From positions 1 to 49,038 of the forward strand of contig NZ_RKMB01000034.1 in assembly GCF_003797765.1 (NCBI RefSeq): DNA of 49,038 nt, given 5' to 3'. Positions 40,104 through 48,921 of this stretch are shown here, piece after piece. The notes below the pieces were generated by a model. That model saw only the letters and a list, made by a program, of their open reading frames with translations. It did not search any database and was not told where the DNA came from. This DNA is from Ramlibacter sp. WS9 (GTDB lineage: Bacteria; Pseudomonadota; Gammaproteobacteria; Burkholderiales; Burkholderiaceae_C). The position numbers and the translations under genes were made by a program. The first letter of the stretch is position 1. Each line of letters begins with the position of its first letter.

Positions 40104-40850
40104 ATGGCGCGGTGGCAAGACCGGCTCACCGCGCTGCACGACGGCGAGCCCTGGTTCGAGCCTTGGCGCGACGCCGGGGAGCGGGTTGCGGGTTCGATGG
40201 CAGCCGGCGCACCATTGCACGAGGCGCTCAACGAGCAGGGCGCAGGCGAGCCCCGCTTCGTGTCGCCGGATCACCTGCCGGCAGGCATGGCGTACGAACA
40301 GTACGTCTTCGACACCGGCCGCTGCCCGACCCGCGACAACCTGCACGACTTCTTCAACGGCCTGGTCTGGCTGGAGTTGCCGCGCGCCAAGCGCCAGCTC
40401 AATCGGGTGCAGGCAGCGCAAATCGCAGCCCATGGCGTTTCGACGCGGCGGGGGCCGGTGCGCGACGCCGCCACGCTGTTCGACGAGAACGGCGCCGTGC
40501 TCAGCGCGCCCGAGCCGCTCTGGCAGGCCCTCGGGGCGCGCGACTGGCAGCGCCTGTTCGTCGACCTGCGGCCCCTGTGGCGCGAGGCCTGCCTGCTCGT
40601 GGTCGGGCACGCCCTGCTGGAAAAGCTGGTCGAACCGCGAAAGAACCTCACGGCGCATGTGTGGAACGTTCCGGGCCCCAGCGGGTCCACCGTCCAGGTG
40701 GACGAGTGGTTGGAAGGCCAGCTCACGCCCGAGCGGCTGGCGGCCAAACCCTTCCTGCCCCTGCCGGTGCTGGGCGTGCCGGGCTGGTGCGCCGAAAACG
40801 CCGCTTTTTCCTTCTATGATGACCCTCTCGTATTTCGGCCGCCCCCTTGA
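40104..40850 (+). CDS. DUF3025 protein
   Basis: The 248-residue protein has the DUF3025 hallmarks YEQYVFDTGRCPTRDNLHDFFNGLVWLELPRAKRQLN, RDAATLFDENGAVL and LLVVGHALLEKLVEPRKNLTAHV. The family occurs in beta- and gammaproteobacteria and its function is unknown. It starts two bases after the NYN gene, so pyrC-NYN-DUF3025 is one transcription unit. Confidence 0.92.
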   Translation: MARWQDRLTALHDGEPWFEPWRDAGERVAGSMAAGAPLHEALNEQGAGEPRFVSPDHLPAGMAYEQYVFDTGRCPTRDNLHDFFNGLVWLELPRAKRQLNRVQAAQIAAHGVSTRRGPVRDAATLFDENGAVLSAPEPLWQALGARDWQRLFVDLRPLWREACLLVVGHALLEKLVEPRKNLTAHVWNVPGPSGSTVQVDEWLEGQLTPERLAAKPFLPLPVLGVPGWCAENAAFSFYDDPLVFRPPP

Positions 40851-40873
40851 TTTGGGAACCGCGATCCTCATCT
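40846..40873 (+). promoter_or_regulatory. candidate heat-shock (sigma-32) promoter of htpX
   Basis: CTTGATT at 40846-40852 and CCTCATCT at 40866-40873 are separated by 13 bases. They match the sigma-32 consensus CTTGAAA / CCCCATNT well. HtpX is known to be heat- or envelope-stress-induced. CGGAGA before the ATG is the ribosome site. Confidence 0.6.
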
Positions 40874-40917
40874 TTTGCGCGGAGTGAACCTTCTCATCAC
40901 TCTTCGATCGGAGAAAC

Positions 40918-41790
40918 ATGAAACGCATCGTCCTGTTCGTCCTGACCAACCTCGCCGTCGTGGTGGTGTTGGGCGTCGTCGCCAGCCTGCTGGGCGTCAA
41001 CCGCTATCTCACGGCCAATGGGCTCAACCTGGGCGCGCTGCTTGGCTTCGCCCTCATCATGGGCTTTGGCGGCGCGATCATCTCTCTGCTGATCTCCAAG
41101 CCGGTCGCCAAGTGGAGCGCCGGGGTCCAGGTCATCGAGCAGCCGCGCAACGCCGACGAGGCCTGGATCGTCGATACCGTCCGCAAATTCGCCGACAAGG
41201 CGGGCATCGGCATGCCCGAGGTCGGCATCTTCGAGGGCGAGCCCAACGCTTTCGCCACCGGCGCTTTCAAGAACAGCGCCCTGGTCGCCGTTTCCACCGG
41301 CCTGCTGCAAGGCATGACGCGTGAGGAAGTGGAGGCCGTGATCGGCCATGAAGTGGCCCACATCGCCAACGGCGACATGGTGACCATGACGCTGATCCAG
41401 GGCGTGATGAACACCTTCGTGGTGTTCCTGTCGCGCGTCGTGGGCTACGCCGTGGACAGCTTCCTGTCCCGCGGCAGCGACCGCTCGGGCCCCGGCATCG
41501 GCTACTGGATCACCACCATCGTGCTGGACATCCTGTTCGGTTTCGTCGCGGCGATCATCGTGGCCTGGTTCTCGCGCCAGCGCGAGTTTCGCGCCGACGC
41601 CGGTGCCGCCAAACTCGTGGGCCGCAAGCAGCCGATGATCAACGCCCTGGCACGCCTGGGCGGCATGGTGCCCGGCGAACTGCCCAAGAGCATCCAGGCT
41701 TTCGGCATCACTTCGGGCGTGGGCAAGCTGTTCTCGACCCATCCGCCGATCGAAGAGCGCATCGCGGCGCTGCAGGCGGCGCAGGGCTGA
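40918..41790 (+). CDS. htpX: membrane zinc protease HtpX
   Basis: The 290-residue protein has two N-terminal transmembrane helices (residues 4-26 and 37-58) and the M48 zinc motif GHEVAHIANGD near 142-152. Two further hydrophobic segments (near 160-182 and 195-217) follow, then EFRADAGAAKLV with the third zinc ligand. HtpX degrades damaged inner-membrane proteins. It ends in STHPPIEERIAAL, typical for the family. Confidence 0.96.
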   Translation: MKRIVLFVLTNLAVVVVLGVVASLLGVNRYLTANGLNLGALLGFALIMGFGGAIISLLISKPVAKWSAGVQVIEQPRNADEAWIVDTVRKFADKAGIGMPEVGIFEGEPNAFATGAFKNSALVAVSTGLLQGMTREEVEAVIGHEVAHIANGDMVTMTLIQGVMNTFVVFLSRVVGYAVDSFLSRGSDRSGPGIGYWITTIVLDILFGFVAAIIVAWFSRQREFRADAGAAKLVGRKQPMINALARLGGMVPGELPKSIQAFGITSGVGKLFSTHPPIEERIAALQAAQG

Positions 41791-41799
41791 GGTATTACT

Positions 41800-41833
41800 C
41801 CCTCCCCCTCCGGGGGAGGGCAGGGGGGGGGGG
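41800..41833. repeat. CCCTCCCCC hairpin repeat with an 11-G tract
   Basis: The same CCCTCCCCC-TCC-GGGGGAGGG hairpin as at 25405, here 41800-41820, lies ten bases after the htpX stop and is followed by eleven Gs at 41823-41833. It stands between convergent genes and may act as a terminator. The G run is likely unstable in length. Confidence 0.7.
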
Positions 41834-41860
41834 CAGGCACGCGCACTGCTTGCCCCCACC

Positions 41861-43531
41861 CTAACCCTCTCCCATAGCGAGAGGGAACGGAGAGGGAACA
41901 AGAGACTTCGCCACGGCCTCGCCCACCCGGATGCCGTCGACACCCGCCGACAGGATCCCGCCCGCATAGCTCGCGCCTTCACCGGCCGGGTAAAGGCCGC
42001 GAACGTTCAGGCTCTGGTAGTCCTCGCCACGCGTGATCTTCACCGGCGATGAAGTCCGCGTCTCGACCCCGGTCAGCACCGCGTCCGGCATGTCGAAGCC
42101 CTTGATTTTTCGCCCGAAGGCGGGGAGGGCCTCGCGCAGGGCCTCGATGGCGTAAGCGGGCAGGGCGGCATGCAGATCGCCCAGCTTCACACCCGGCTTG
42201 TACGAAGGCTCGACGCCGCCGAGTTGCGTGGACTGCTTTCCGGCGATGAAGTCACCAACCAGCTGCCCTGGCGCTTCATAGTTTTCGCCGCCCAGCACGA
42301 ACGCGTTCGACTCGAGCTGGCGCTGCAGCGCGACGCCCGCCAGCGGTCCGCCGGGATAGTCCGACGGATCGATGCCCACGACCATGCCCGCATTGGCGTT
42401 GCGCTCGTTGCGCGAGTACTGGCTCATGCCGTTGGTGACGACCCGGTTGGGCTCCGACGTTGCCGCCACCACGGTGCCGCCCGGGCACATGCAGAAGCTG
42501 TAAACCGAGCGGCCATTGCTCGCGTGGTGCACCAGCTTGTAGTCGGCGGCGCCCAGCAGCGGGTGGCCTGCGTGGCGGCCCCAACGCGCGCGGTCGATCA
42601 CGCCTTGCGGATGCTCGATGCGAAAACCGATGGAGAACGGCTTGGCTTCCATGAACACGCCGCGCTGATGCAGTATCTCGAACGTGTCGCGCGAACTATG
42701 GCCCAGCGCCAGCACCACGTGGTCCGCACGCAGTTCGCTGCTCTCGCCGGTGGCTTGGTTCAGCACGGTGAGGCCGCGCAATTGCTTGCTGTACGGCTCG
42801 CCCTCGATGAGGAAGTCGGTCACGCGCTGCTCGAAACGGATCTCGCCGCCCATGGCGATGATCTGCTCGCGCATGTTCTCCACCACCTTCACCAGCTTGA
42901 ATGTGCCGATGTGCGGATGCGCCACGTACAGGATTTCGTCGGGCGCCCCGGCCTTCACGAACTCCTGCATCACCTTGCGGCCGAGGTGGCGCGGGTCCTT
43001 GATCTGGCTGTAGAGTTTGCCGTCGGAAAAGGTGCCCGCGCCGCCTTCGCCGAACTGCACGTTGCTCTCGGGATGCAGCACGTGCTTGCGCCACAGGCCC
43101 CAGGTGTCCTTGGTGCGCTCCCGCACTTTCTTGCCGCGCTCCAGCACGATGGGGCGCAGGCCCATCTGCGCCAGCACCAGTGCTGCAAAGATGCCGCAGG
43201 GGCCGAAGCCGACGACGATGGGGCGATTCGGCAGAGCCTGGCTGACTTGGACCGGCGGATGCCACACCATGTCGGGTGTTGGCGCGATGTGTGGCCGGCC
43301 TGCAAGCCTGGCAAGAACGGCGGATTCCTTTGCAGGATCGGCCAATGTGACATCGACGATGTACACAGCCGAAAGGTCCACCTTGCGCGCGTCGAAACTG
43401 CGCTTGAAGACGTCGACTTGCGCGATGTCCGCGGGCGGAACCGAGAGGATGCGGGAGGCCGCCGCGTGCAAGACCGGCTGCGGATTTTCCGCCTCGGCCA
43501 GCGTGAGTTTGATTTCGGAGAGTCGGATCAT
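41861..43531 (-). CDS. FAD-dependent oxidoreductase (COG2509-like)
   Basis: The 556-residue protein has an N-terminal extension and the dinucleotide motif VVGFGPCGIFAALVLAQMGLRPIVLERG near 107-134. It then has the family marker QFGEGGAGTFSDGKLYSQIKDPR and a C-terminal GLYPAGEGASYAGGILSAGVDG flavin contact. The CMCPGG motif near 350 is also typical. The reaction is unknown. Its last 13 residues (PSPFPLAMGEG and neighbours) are coded by an intergenic hairpin repeat (CCCTCTC/GAGAGGG, 41865-41885). Confidence 0.9.
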   Translation of the reverse strand: MIRLSEIKLTLAEAENPQPVLHAAASRILSVPPADIAQVDVFKRSFDARKVDLSAVYIVDVTLADPAKESAVLARLAGRPHIAPTPDMVWHPPVQVSQALPNRPIVVGFGPCGIFAALVLAQMGLRPIVLERGKKVRERTKDTWGLWRKHVLHPESNVQFGEGGAGTFSDGKLYSQIKDPRHLGRKVMQEFVKAGAPDEILYVAHPHIGTFKLVKVVENMREQIIAMGGEIRFEQRVTDFLIEGEPYSKQLRGLTVLNQATGESSELRADHVVLALGHSSRDTFEILHQRGVFMEAKPFSIGFRIEHPQGVIDRARWGRHAGHPLLGAADYKLVHHASNGRSVYSFCMCPGGTVVAATSEPNRVVTNGMSQYSRNERNANAGMVVGIDPSDYPGGPLAGVALQRQLESNAFVLGGENYEAPGQLVGDFIAGKQSTQLGGVEPSYKPGVKLGDLHAALPAYAIEALREALPAFGRKIKGFDMPDAVLTGVETRTSSPVKITRGEDYQSLNVRGLYPAGEGASYAGGILSAGVDGIRVGEAVAKSLVPSPFPLAMGEG

Positions 43532-43576
43532 TCGTCGTCCTATGGCCCGTATTCATCGGGCAAATGGGAGAGGGCC

Positions 43577-43582
43577 GATAAT
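43577..43582 (+). promoter_or_regulatory. -10 box of the rnpB promoter
   Basis: GATAAT ends eight bases before the predicted 5' end of RNase P RNA at 43591. A -35 box is weak (TTCATC about 19 bases upstream). This is consistent with a constitutive promoter between two divergent transcripts. Confidence 0.5.
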
Positions 43583-43590
43583 AGCGCCGT

Positions 43591-43923
43591 GAAGCCCGCC
43601 AGACCGCCGCTGGTGCAATCTGGGAAACCAGGCACTGGAGGAACGTCCGGACTGCACAGGGCAGCGTAGGAGGTAATACCTCTCCACCGTGAGGTGAGGA
43701 TCAGAGCAACAGAGACGAGTCGCACCGGGCAACCGGTGCGGGTGAAACGGGCAATCTCTACGCGCAGCAATACCAAATAGGCCAGCGTTGATGTGGCTCC
43801 GCGGAGCTGGCGGGTAGGTAGCACCGAGCCGTGGGGGCGACCCCCGGCCCAGAGGAATGGCGGTCACGTTCGGCCTTCGCAAGAGGGCCAGACGCCACAG
43901 AATCCGGCTTATCGGCGGACTTC
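43591..43923 (+). ncRNA. rnpB: RNase P RNA (A-type)
   Basis: The RNA matures tRNA 5' ends. P1 is closed by GAAGCCCGCC (43591) and GGCGGACTTC (to 43923). The conserved cores are present: GGAGGAACGTCCGGACTGCA for CR-I, CAGAGCAACAGAGA, GGGTGAAACGGGCAATCTC-like, and the 3' AGAATCCGGCTTATCGGC for CR-V. Length is about 333 nt, normal for betaproteobacteria. AT-rich bases behind it (TTTATTTTTC) may end transcription. Confidence 0.95.
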
Positions 43924-43957
43924 ACACTTTATTTTTCGCGCGCGGGTGCGGCAGGCA

Positions 43958-45055
43958 CTAGCAGCCTTCCACGCGGCCGGCCTTGAGCTGGCGGGCGCGT
44001 GCGGCGGTGTCGGGGTGGCTGCTCAGAAGGGTCATCCAGCGGGATTCGGCCTCGGCCGGCTTCTTGGCGCCGCGCTCGGCTTCCATCCCGAGCAGCAGTT
44101 CCGCCATCGGCGCGGTGGGCAATTGCGCCTTGCGCATCAGCGCTGCCGCGAAGCAATCGGCTTCACTCTCGTGGCCCCGCTGGTACGCGAGGCCGGTCAG
44201 CAGCGAGCCGCCGGTGGACACCAGCACCGACACGTCGCCCAGCGCCAGCCCCAGGCCGACGTTGAGTACGCCTTGCTCCACGAGCATTCGGGTGGTATGC
44301 CGGTGCATCACGTGGCCGATCTCGTGCGCGAGCACGCCCACCAGCGCGTCGTCGGAAACGCCCTGCGCCGCTGCGGCTTCGACGATTGCGTCGGTCATGA
44401 CGATGGTGCCGCCGGGCAGCGCGAGCGCGTTGGCGGGGAAGCCGGAACGGAACGCCAGGGTCAGCTGCGGTGAGTAGGCGGGGTAGCGCCGCATGCCGGG
44501 CTCGATCTGGCGGGCCAGGGCGTCGAAGCGCTCGCGCAATTGCGACTGGCGCGCGGGCGGCAGCTTGCTCGGCTTGAACCACAGCTTGTCCAAGTCCACC
44601 AGTGCGTCCGCGGTCAAGCTGGTTTCCCAGTCCAGCGGGACCTGGCGCGTGACCTGCGTCGCGGCCCACGGCGTGCCCCAGCGGTAGAACGCGCCGAGCG
44701 CCACGACGGCCAGCAGAGAGACGCCGAGCAGGACCGACCAGCGCGTCTGCATGCGTTGCGCCAGGGACGGGCGCTCGCCGGCCGCCGCAAGCGCGGCCTG
44801 CCACTGCGGCGCGCCGTCGATTTCCAGGCTGCCGTGGTCACGCAGGTCGACCGTCACCGTGCGCGGCGCGCGGCCGGCACTCCAGGTCTCCGGCCAATCA
44901 ATCTGGCCAGCTTGCAGTTTCAGCAGTTCACCGGCTGGTTGCGACAGCGGGTGCAGGTGCAGCGCAGGCCCGCGCAGGCCTGCGTGCAGGCTGACCAGCA
45001 CGTCTTGCGGCCGGCTGCTGCGCCCATCGAACCAGCGGGCACGAATCGGCTCCAC
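43958..45055 (-). CDS. M48 family metallopeptidase
   Basis: The 365-residue protein has a cytoplasmic N-terminal part (residues 1-95) and one membrane helix near 107-123 (VLLGVSLLAVVALGAFY). The zinc peptidase follows, with VLAHEIGHVMHRH near 240 and HESEADCFAAALM near 300. It is a single-pass envelope protease of the YcaL/LoiP type in outline. It starts with GTG, seven bases after the DUF898 gene, and should be co-expressed with it. Confidence 0.9.
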   Translation of the reverse strand: MEPIRARWFDGRSSRPQDVLVSLHAGLRGPALHLHPLSQPAGELLKLQAGQIDWPETWSAGRAPRTVTVDLRDHGSLEIDGAPQWQAALAAAGERPSLAQRMQTRWSVLLGVSLLAVVALGAFYRWGTPWAATQVTRQVPLDWETSLTADALVDLDKLWFKPSKLPPARQSQLRERFDALARQIEPGMRRYPAYSPQLTLAFRSGFPANALALPGGTIVMTDAIVEAAAAQGVSDDALVGVLAHEIGHVMHRHTTRMLVEQGVLNVGLGLALGDVSVLVSTGGSLLTGLAYQRGHESEADCFAAALMRKAQLPTAPMAELLLGMEAERGAKKPAEAESRWMTLLSSHPDTAARARQLKAGRVEGC

Positions 45056-45061
45056 GGCGCG

Positions 45062-46321
45062 TCAGCCCACCAGGTCCAGGCCCACTGCATCGGCCAGCGC
45101 GTCGCCGATACCGTCTTGCTGGCCTACCAGCTGGCCGACCAGCTGGTCCAGGCCGCCCTTGACGTGCAGCGTGACGGACTCGGCCTTCATGCGGTATTCG
45201 CTGATCATGGCAAACGGCCGGTAGAAGCCCAGCGTGAGGAGCGTGAGCACCATGTTCTTCACCCGCAGCAGCACGAACCGCCGGGTGCGCAGCCTGCACT
45301 TGAAGCGGGCGATCTTGCTCACGCCGACGTTGTTCCAGACCAGCTGGAACATGCGTGCCTGGCGGTAGGCGCGAGCCGGCGCCGAGGCGAAGACCAGGCC
45401 GATCAGGAAGCCGAACACCGCCGCGATGACGGCCAGCACCGCGCCGAACCCCGCCGACTTGCCGCCGTCAGCGGCGAATATCGAGCCGCCGACCAGCACG
45501 GCGGTCACGGCCGCCAGCGCCAGAGCGCCCAGGAGGAACACGCCCAGCGTGGCCAGCCAGATCCGCACGAAGTCCTTGTAGACCGGCTTCCAGCGCCCGG
45601 CCTGCGCGCCGATGTAGGCGCGCGAGACCAGCAGGCTCTTGTAGTTGAATTCCAGCCGGATGATGCACAGGAAGGTGGTGACCAGCGCGGCGGGCACCAG
45701 CAGCCAAGCCCAGAGCGGGACGGCCGCAAAGAGCAGCGCATCAGGCTGGTCCTCCGGGATGTCACCCAACAGGTAGGTGAACACCGTGCTGACCAGGATC
45801 CACACCAGCGCGGTCACGAAGACCGGCCAACTGGCCTTGTACACCTCGCCCCAGCTGGCCGCGAACTGCAGCCGCACGCCGCGCCAGCGCGTCGCGCCGA
45901 GGCGAAAGCGCATGGCGCTGGCCCATAGGTAGGGCGCCAGCAAGGCGCCGGCAACCATCAGGATGGAAACGGCGGCGTCCTGCCCGGTTTCGGCGGCCAC
46001 CTGGAAGGCGATGTAGATAGCCGCCAGCAGCAGAAAGCCAAACACCATCTTGCGTTGCTGCGCAATGAATTCCAGCGGGCTGCCGGCCACCAGCGTGTGG
46101 CTGTAGAAATACTGGGCCGTGCGTCGGCGCGCGAACGGCGTGTAAAAGCCCAGGGTGACGATGTTCAGCAGGAGGTTGACGATCCAGACCCGGAAGAATT
46201 CACCGCCGGTTCCGAGAAATTCCAGCGCAAAGGGCTCGATGTCGTCGTTGGTGTCGATGCGATAGGCCGAAGGGCCCGCGCGCCGCGCCGCAGCGCCCAC
46301 GGGGCTGCTGTCTGTTTGCAT
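45062..46321 (-). CDS. DUF898 (YjgN-type) membrane protein
   Basis: The 419-residue protein has the YjgN motifs FLGTGGEFFRVWIVNLLLNIVTLGFYTPFARRRTAQYFYSHT near the N-terminus. The end carries the related LRTRRFVLLRVKNMVLTLLTLGFYRPFAMISEYR. The protein therefore has two related halves, with about nine hydrophobic helices in all. ATG 46321 fits the start of the conserved domain; a longer frame upstream is not part of the family. It is paired with the M48 peptidase, a common arrangement. Confidence 0.92.
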   Translation of the reverse strand: MQTDSSPVGAAARRAGPSAYRIDTNDDIEPFALEFLGTGGEFFRVWIVNLLLNIVTLGFYTPFARRRTAQYFYSHTLVAGSPLEFIAQQRKMVFGFLLLAAIYIAFQVAAETGQDAAVSILMVAGALLAPYLWASAMRFRLGATRWRGVRLQFAASWGEVYKASWPVFVTALVWILVSTVFTYLLGDIPEDQPDALLFAAVPLWAWLLVPAALVTTFLCIIRLEFNYKSLLVSRAYIGAQAGRWKPVYKDFVRIWLATLGVFLLGALALAAVTAVLVGGSIFAADGGKSAGFGAVLAVIAAVFGFLIGLVFASAPARAYRQARMFQLVWNNVGVSKIARFKCRLRTRRFVLLRVKNMVLTLLTLGFYRPFAMISEYRMKAESVTLHVKGGLDQLVGQLVGQQDGIGDALADAVGLDLVG

Positions 46322-46374
46322 TTGCACTGCTCGTCCTCCACCTGTGCGGGCCAGTGTAGCAGCGGTGTTGGCCC

Positions 46375-47088
46375 CTAGAACCGCTCGCCCGCCCGCAGGT
46401 AGCGCCACTGGCCTTCGGGCAGCGCCGCCATCGGCACGCGGCCGATGCGGATGCGCTTGAGGGCCGTGAGCCGCAAGCCGACTTGCGCGCACATCCACTC
46501 GACGAGCCAGGGCGGGATGCCCTTCAGCGCGAAGCGCAGGCGCGTTTCGTTCTGCCAGCTCACCTTGATCGGTGGCAGCGGCCGGCCTTCGTAGACCAGG
46601 CCGTGCGCCAACCGCGCGAGACCGTTGTCCATGATCGTCCCGGTGACCTGCGCGATCAGTTCCTGCTCGATGGACAGTGCGTCCTCGGTCAGCTTGCGGA
46701 TGATGCGGCCGTCCTGGCTGAACACCGCGAGGCCGCTGGCCTGCGACGGCAAGGGGAGCAGCGGCACGAGGCGCACGAAGTGGCGCTTCACGCTGCGCAC
46801 ACCGGAATCGTCGTCGCTCGCATGCGTTGCCGGGGAGAGCAGCGCCAGGGCCTGTTGATCATTGGCGCCCACGGGCTTGTGCAGCAGCAGCGTCACGGGT
46901 TCCAGGTTGGCGGTTGCCGCGCCGGTATCCAACTCCACCCGCTGCTCGTCGGCGACGCGGTGCTGCGGCTCGTGCACCACCAGGCCGTCGACACGCACCC
47001 AACCGCCCTCGATGTATTCCTCCGCCTCGCGGCGCGAGCAGGGCACCATCGCGGCGACCCGCTTGGCCAGGCGAATCGGCTCAGCCAT
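46375..47088 (-). CDS. RsuA/RluF-type pseudouridine synthase homologue lacking key residues
   Basis: The 237-residue protein has an S4 RNA-binding domain (IRLAKRVAAMVPCSRREAEEYIEGGWVRVDG) and the family fold (TLLLHKPVGAND, SGLAVFSQDGRIIRKLTED). The catalytic block GRLDxxTxGL reads LPLPSQASGL, so the essential Asp is Pro. The later conserved KEY block reads EQEL, without the Tyr. The enzyme is probably inactive as a synthase and may only bind RNA. It overlaps the upstream Nudix-MBL gene by eight bases. Confidence 0.87.
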   Translation of the reverse strand: MAEPIRLAKRVAAMVPCSRREAEEYIEGGWVRVDGLVVHEPQHRVADEQRVELDTGAATANLEPVTLLLHKPVGANDQQALALLSPATHASDDDSGVRSVKRHFVRLVPLLPLPSQASGLAVFSQDGRIIRKLTEDALSIEQELIAQVTGTIMDNGLARLAHGLVYEGRPLPPIKVSWQNETRLRFALKGIPPWLVEWMCAQVGLRLTALKRIRIGRVPMAALPEGQWRYLRAGERF

Positions 47089-48724
47089 CGATGTTGGCCA
47101 GGCCGAGCGACTCAATTCGCTGCACGTGCGCCAGCAGCGAGCGCTTGGCCATGGGCCACATGCGCGGCGGCACGTCGTCGTAGGCCAATTCCACCCAATC
47201 CTCCAGGCCACCCTGCGGCCGTGCCTGCATGGCGGCGACCACCTTGGCTTCGCGCTGCAGGCGGTGGCCTTTGAGGTGGGCAATCGCTTGCTGCGCAAAT
47301 CCCAGCACCCAGCCGTGCGCGGGCAGGATGAACTCGATGTCGTAGGTCTTGCACGCTGCGGTCAGCGCGTCGAGCGAATCGAGGTAGGCCGTCATGTCGC
47401 CGTCCGGCGGATCGACCACGGTGGTACTGCCGTTGAGGATGTGGTCGCCGGAAAAGAGCAGGCCGTCTTCCTGCAGCACCAGGCACAGGTGATTGGCGGC
47501 GTGGCCGGGCGTGTGGACAACCTTCAGCGTGTGGCGAATTCCTGCGCTTTCCACCGCGAGATCTTCGCCGTGGACCAGGGCGCGGTCAGGAACGAACTCG
47601 CTGGCGGCACGCGCCGTCGGAGCGGACGGCAGGCCCAGGATCGGCGGCTTCCTCGCACACAGTGCCTGCAGCGGCCGCGCGCCCGGTGAATGGTCGGGAT
47701 GCGAATGCGTACAGACGATCATGCGGATGTCGCCGCCCGCGGCACGCCAGATCCGCTCGATGTGTTCCGCGTCGTTGGGCCCGGGGTCGATCGCGATGTA
47801 GCCCGTGGTCGGGTCGCCGACCAGGTAGCTGTTGGTGCCGGGGCCGGTCATCACGCCGGGATTGGGCGCTGTGAGTCGCGTGACGTTCTTCAGCAGCGGC
47901 ACGGGCTGGTCGGTGCGCCAGTCGAGGTGATGCACGGCTTGGCCGTCGGGGCTGACCAAGGCCAGCTCGCCGAACGGCATTTCGTGTTCCATGTAACGGG
48001 CGTCAGCGCCGTTCAGCAGGCCGGCGCGCGGGCAACTCGTCCACAGGGGCTGTTCGCCGGCGCAGGCTTGCAGCACAGCGTCGACGGACGCGAACTTTGC
48101 CAGCCGCTCCAGCGTGCGGATGGTCGGGAAGATCATGAAAAACGTGCCGGCCTTGTGGCGTTCCAGCGCATCGGCGGGCCGCACCCAGACCGGCTCGAAT
48201 TGCTCGGCCTCATCGGCCACCGGCGTCTGACCCGCCGGCATCCGCGCGACCAGGAAAGGCACGTCGAACCGGCGCGGCAGGTCACGGTCGGTGATCCAGT
48301 GCGCCAGCACGAAGACCTGATCAGCCGAAAGGACGAGGCCCCGCTCGCGGCACTGATCGATCAGGGACCGATGGCGGTCCATCGCGGCGACGTCGCTGGC
48401 ATCGGCGCTGCGGCCATCGCTGTGGCGGGCCAGCAGGATGCCCAGCTCTTCAAAGCTTTCCCGGATGGCGGCGATGGCCTGCGTGAGCCGCAGATCGTCC
48501 TGGGTCGGCCGCCGGGCGGCGCTCGCATGCGCCTGCGCGTCCGCCGCATCGATGCCACCACCGGGGAATACATAGGCGCCGGGGGCAAAGCTGGCTGTCG
48601 GTGACCGCCGCGTCATGAGAATTTCGATGCCCTGCGGCGTGTCGCGCAGCAGCAGGACGGTAGCGGCAGGACGCGGCTTTGCCGGCTCGCGCTGGGGATG
48701 GAGAAGCTGGGAAGGACGCACCAT
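47081..48724 (-). CDS. Nudix hydrolase-metallo-beta-lactamase fusion
   Basis: The 547-residue protein joins a Nudix-like domain (residues 18-220: AATVLLLRD, AYVFPGGGIDAAD, AIRESFEELGILLAR) to a metallo-beta-lactamase hydrolase. The latter has GTNSYLVGD, VCTHSHPDHSPG near 338-348, HTPGHAANHLCLV and LLFSGDHIL, and a winged-helix tail. The Nudix box has an insert and lacks the first Glu, but keeps RExFEELG. The MBL part resembles LACTB2-like RNases. Fusions like this occur in betaproteobacteria. Confidence 0.92.
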   Translation of the reverse strand: MVRPSQLLHPQREPAKPRPAATVLLLRDTPQGIEILMTRRSPTASFAPGAYVFPGGGIDAADAQAHASAARRPTQDDLRLTQAIAAIRESFEELGILLARHSDGRSADASDVAAMDRHRSLIDQCRERGLVLSADQVFVLAHWITDRDLPRRFDVPFLVARMPAGQTPVADEAEQFEPVWVRPADALERHKAGTFFMIFPTIRTLERLAKFASVDAVLQACAGEQPLWTSCPRAGLLNGADARYMEHEMPFGELALVSPDGQAVHHLDWRTDQPVPLLKNVTRLTAPNPGVMTGPGTNSYLVGDPTTGYIAIDPGPNDAEHIERIWRAAGGDIRMIVCTHSHPDHSPGARPLQALCARKPPILGLPSAPTARAASEFVPDRALVHGEDLAVESAGIRHTLKVVHTPGHAANHLCLVLQEDGLLFSGDHILNGSTTVVDPPDGDMTAYLDSLDALTAACKTYDIEFILPAHGWVLGFAQQAIAHLKGHRLQREAKVVAAMQARPQGGLEDWVELAYDDVPPRMWPMAKRSLLAHVQRIESLGLANIDG

Positions 48725-48921
48725 GCGGGAATTACATCATGGTCTTCTCCGACGCGTCATTGCGGGCTCGACCCGCTGCTGCCCGAAGTCTGATCTCATC
48801 GAAGCGCTGCACAGCGACCGTGTGCGCGGCCATGGACGCCGGGTGGCCGATGCAGCGAATGTCCCCCGCCGCCCCGATCCCGCCCTGCCTTGTCGGGATG
48901 CCGGATAGAGACCCATAAGCG
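48725..48921. other. intergenic region without visible gene
   Basis: About 200 bases lie between the Nudix-MBL start and the partial gene at the window end. GCGTCATTGCGGGCTCGACCCGC looks like part of a dispersed repeat of the GTCATTGCGGGC type. No convincing promoter or gene is seen, though the promoter of the Nudix-MBL operon should be here. Confidence 0.4.

Noticed and set aside
43540..43882. Open frames antisense to rnpB
   Set aside because: The region is RNase P RNA. Frames over it are a known source of false proteins.
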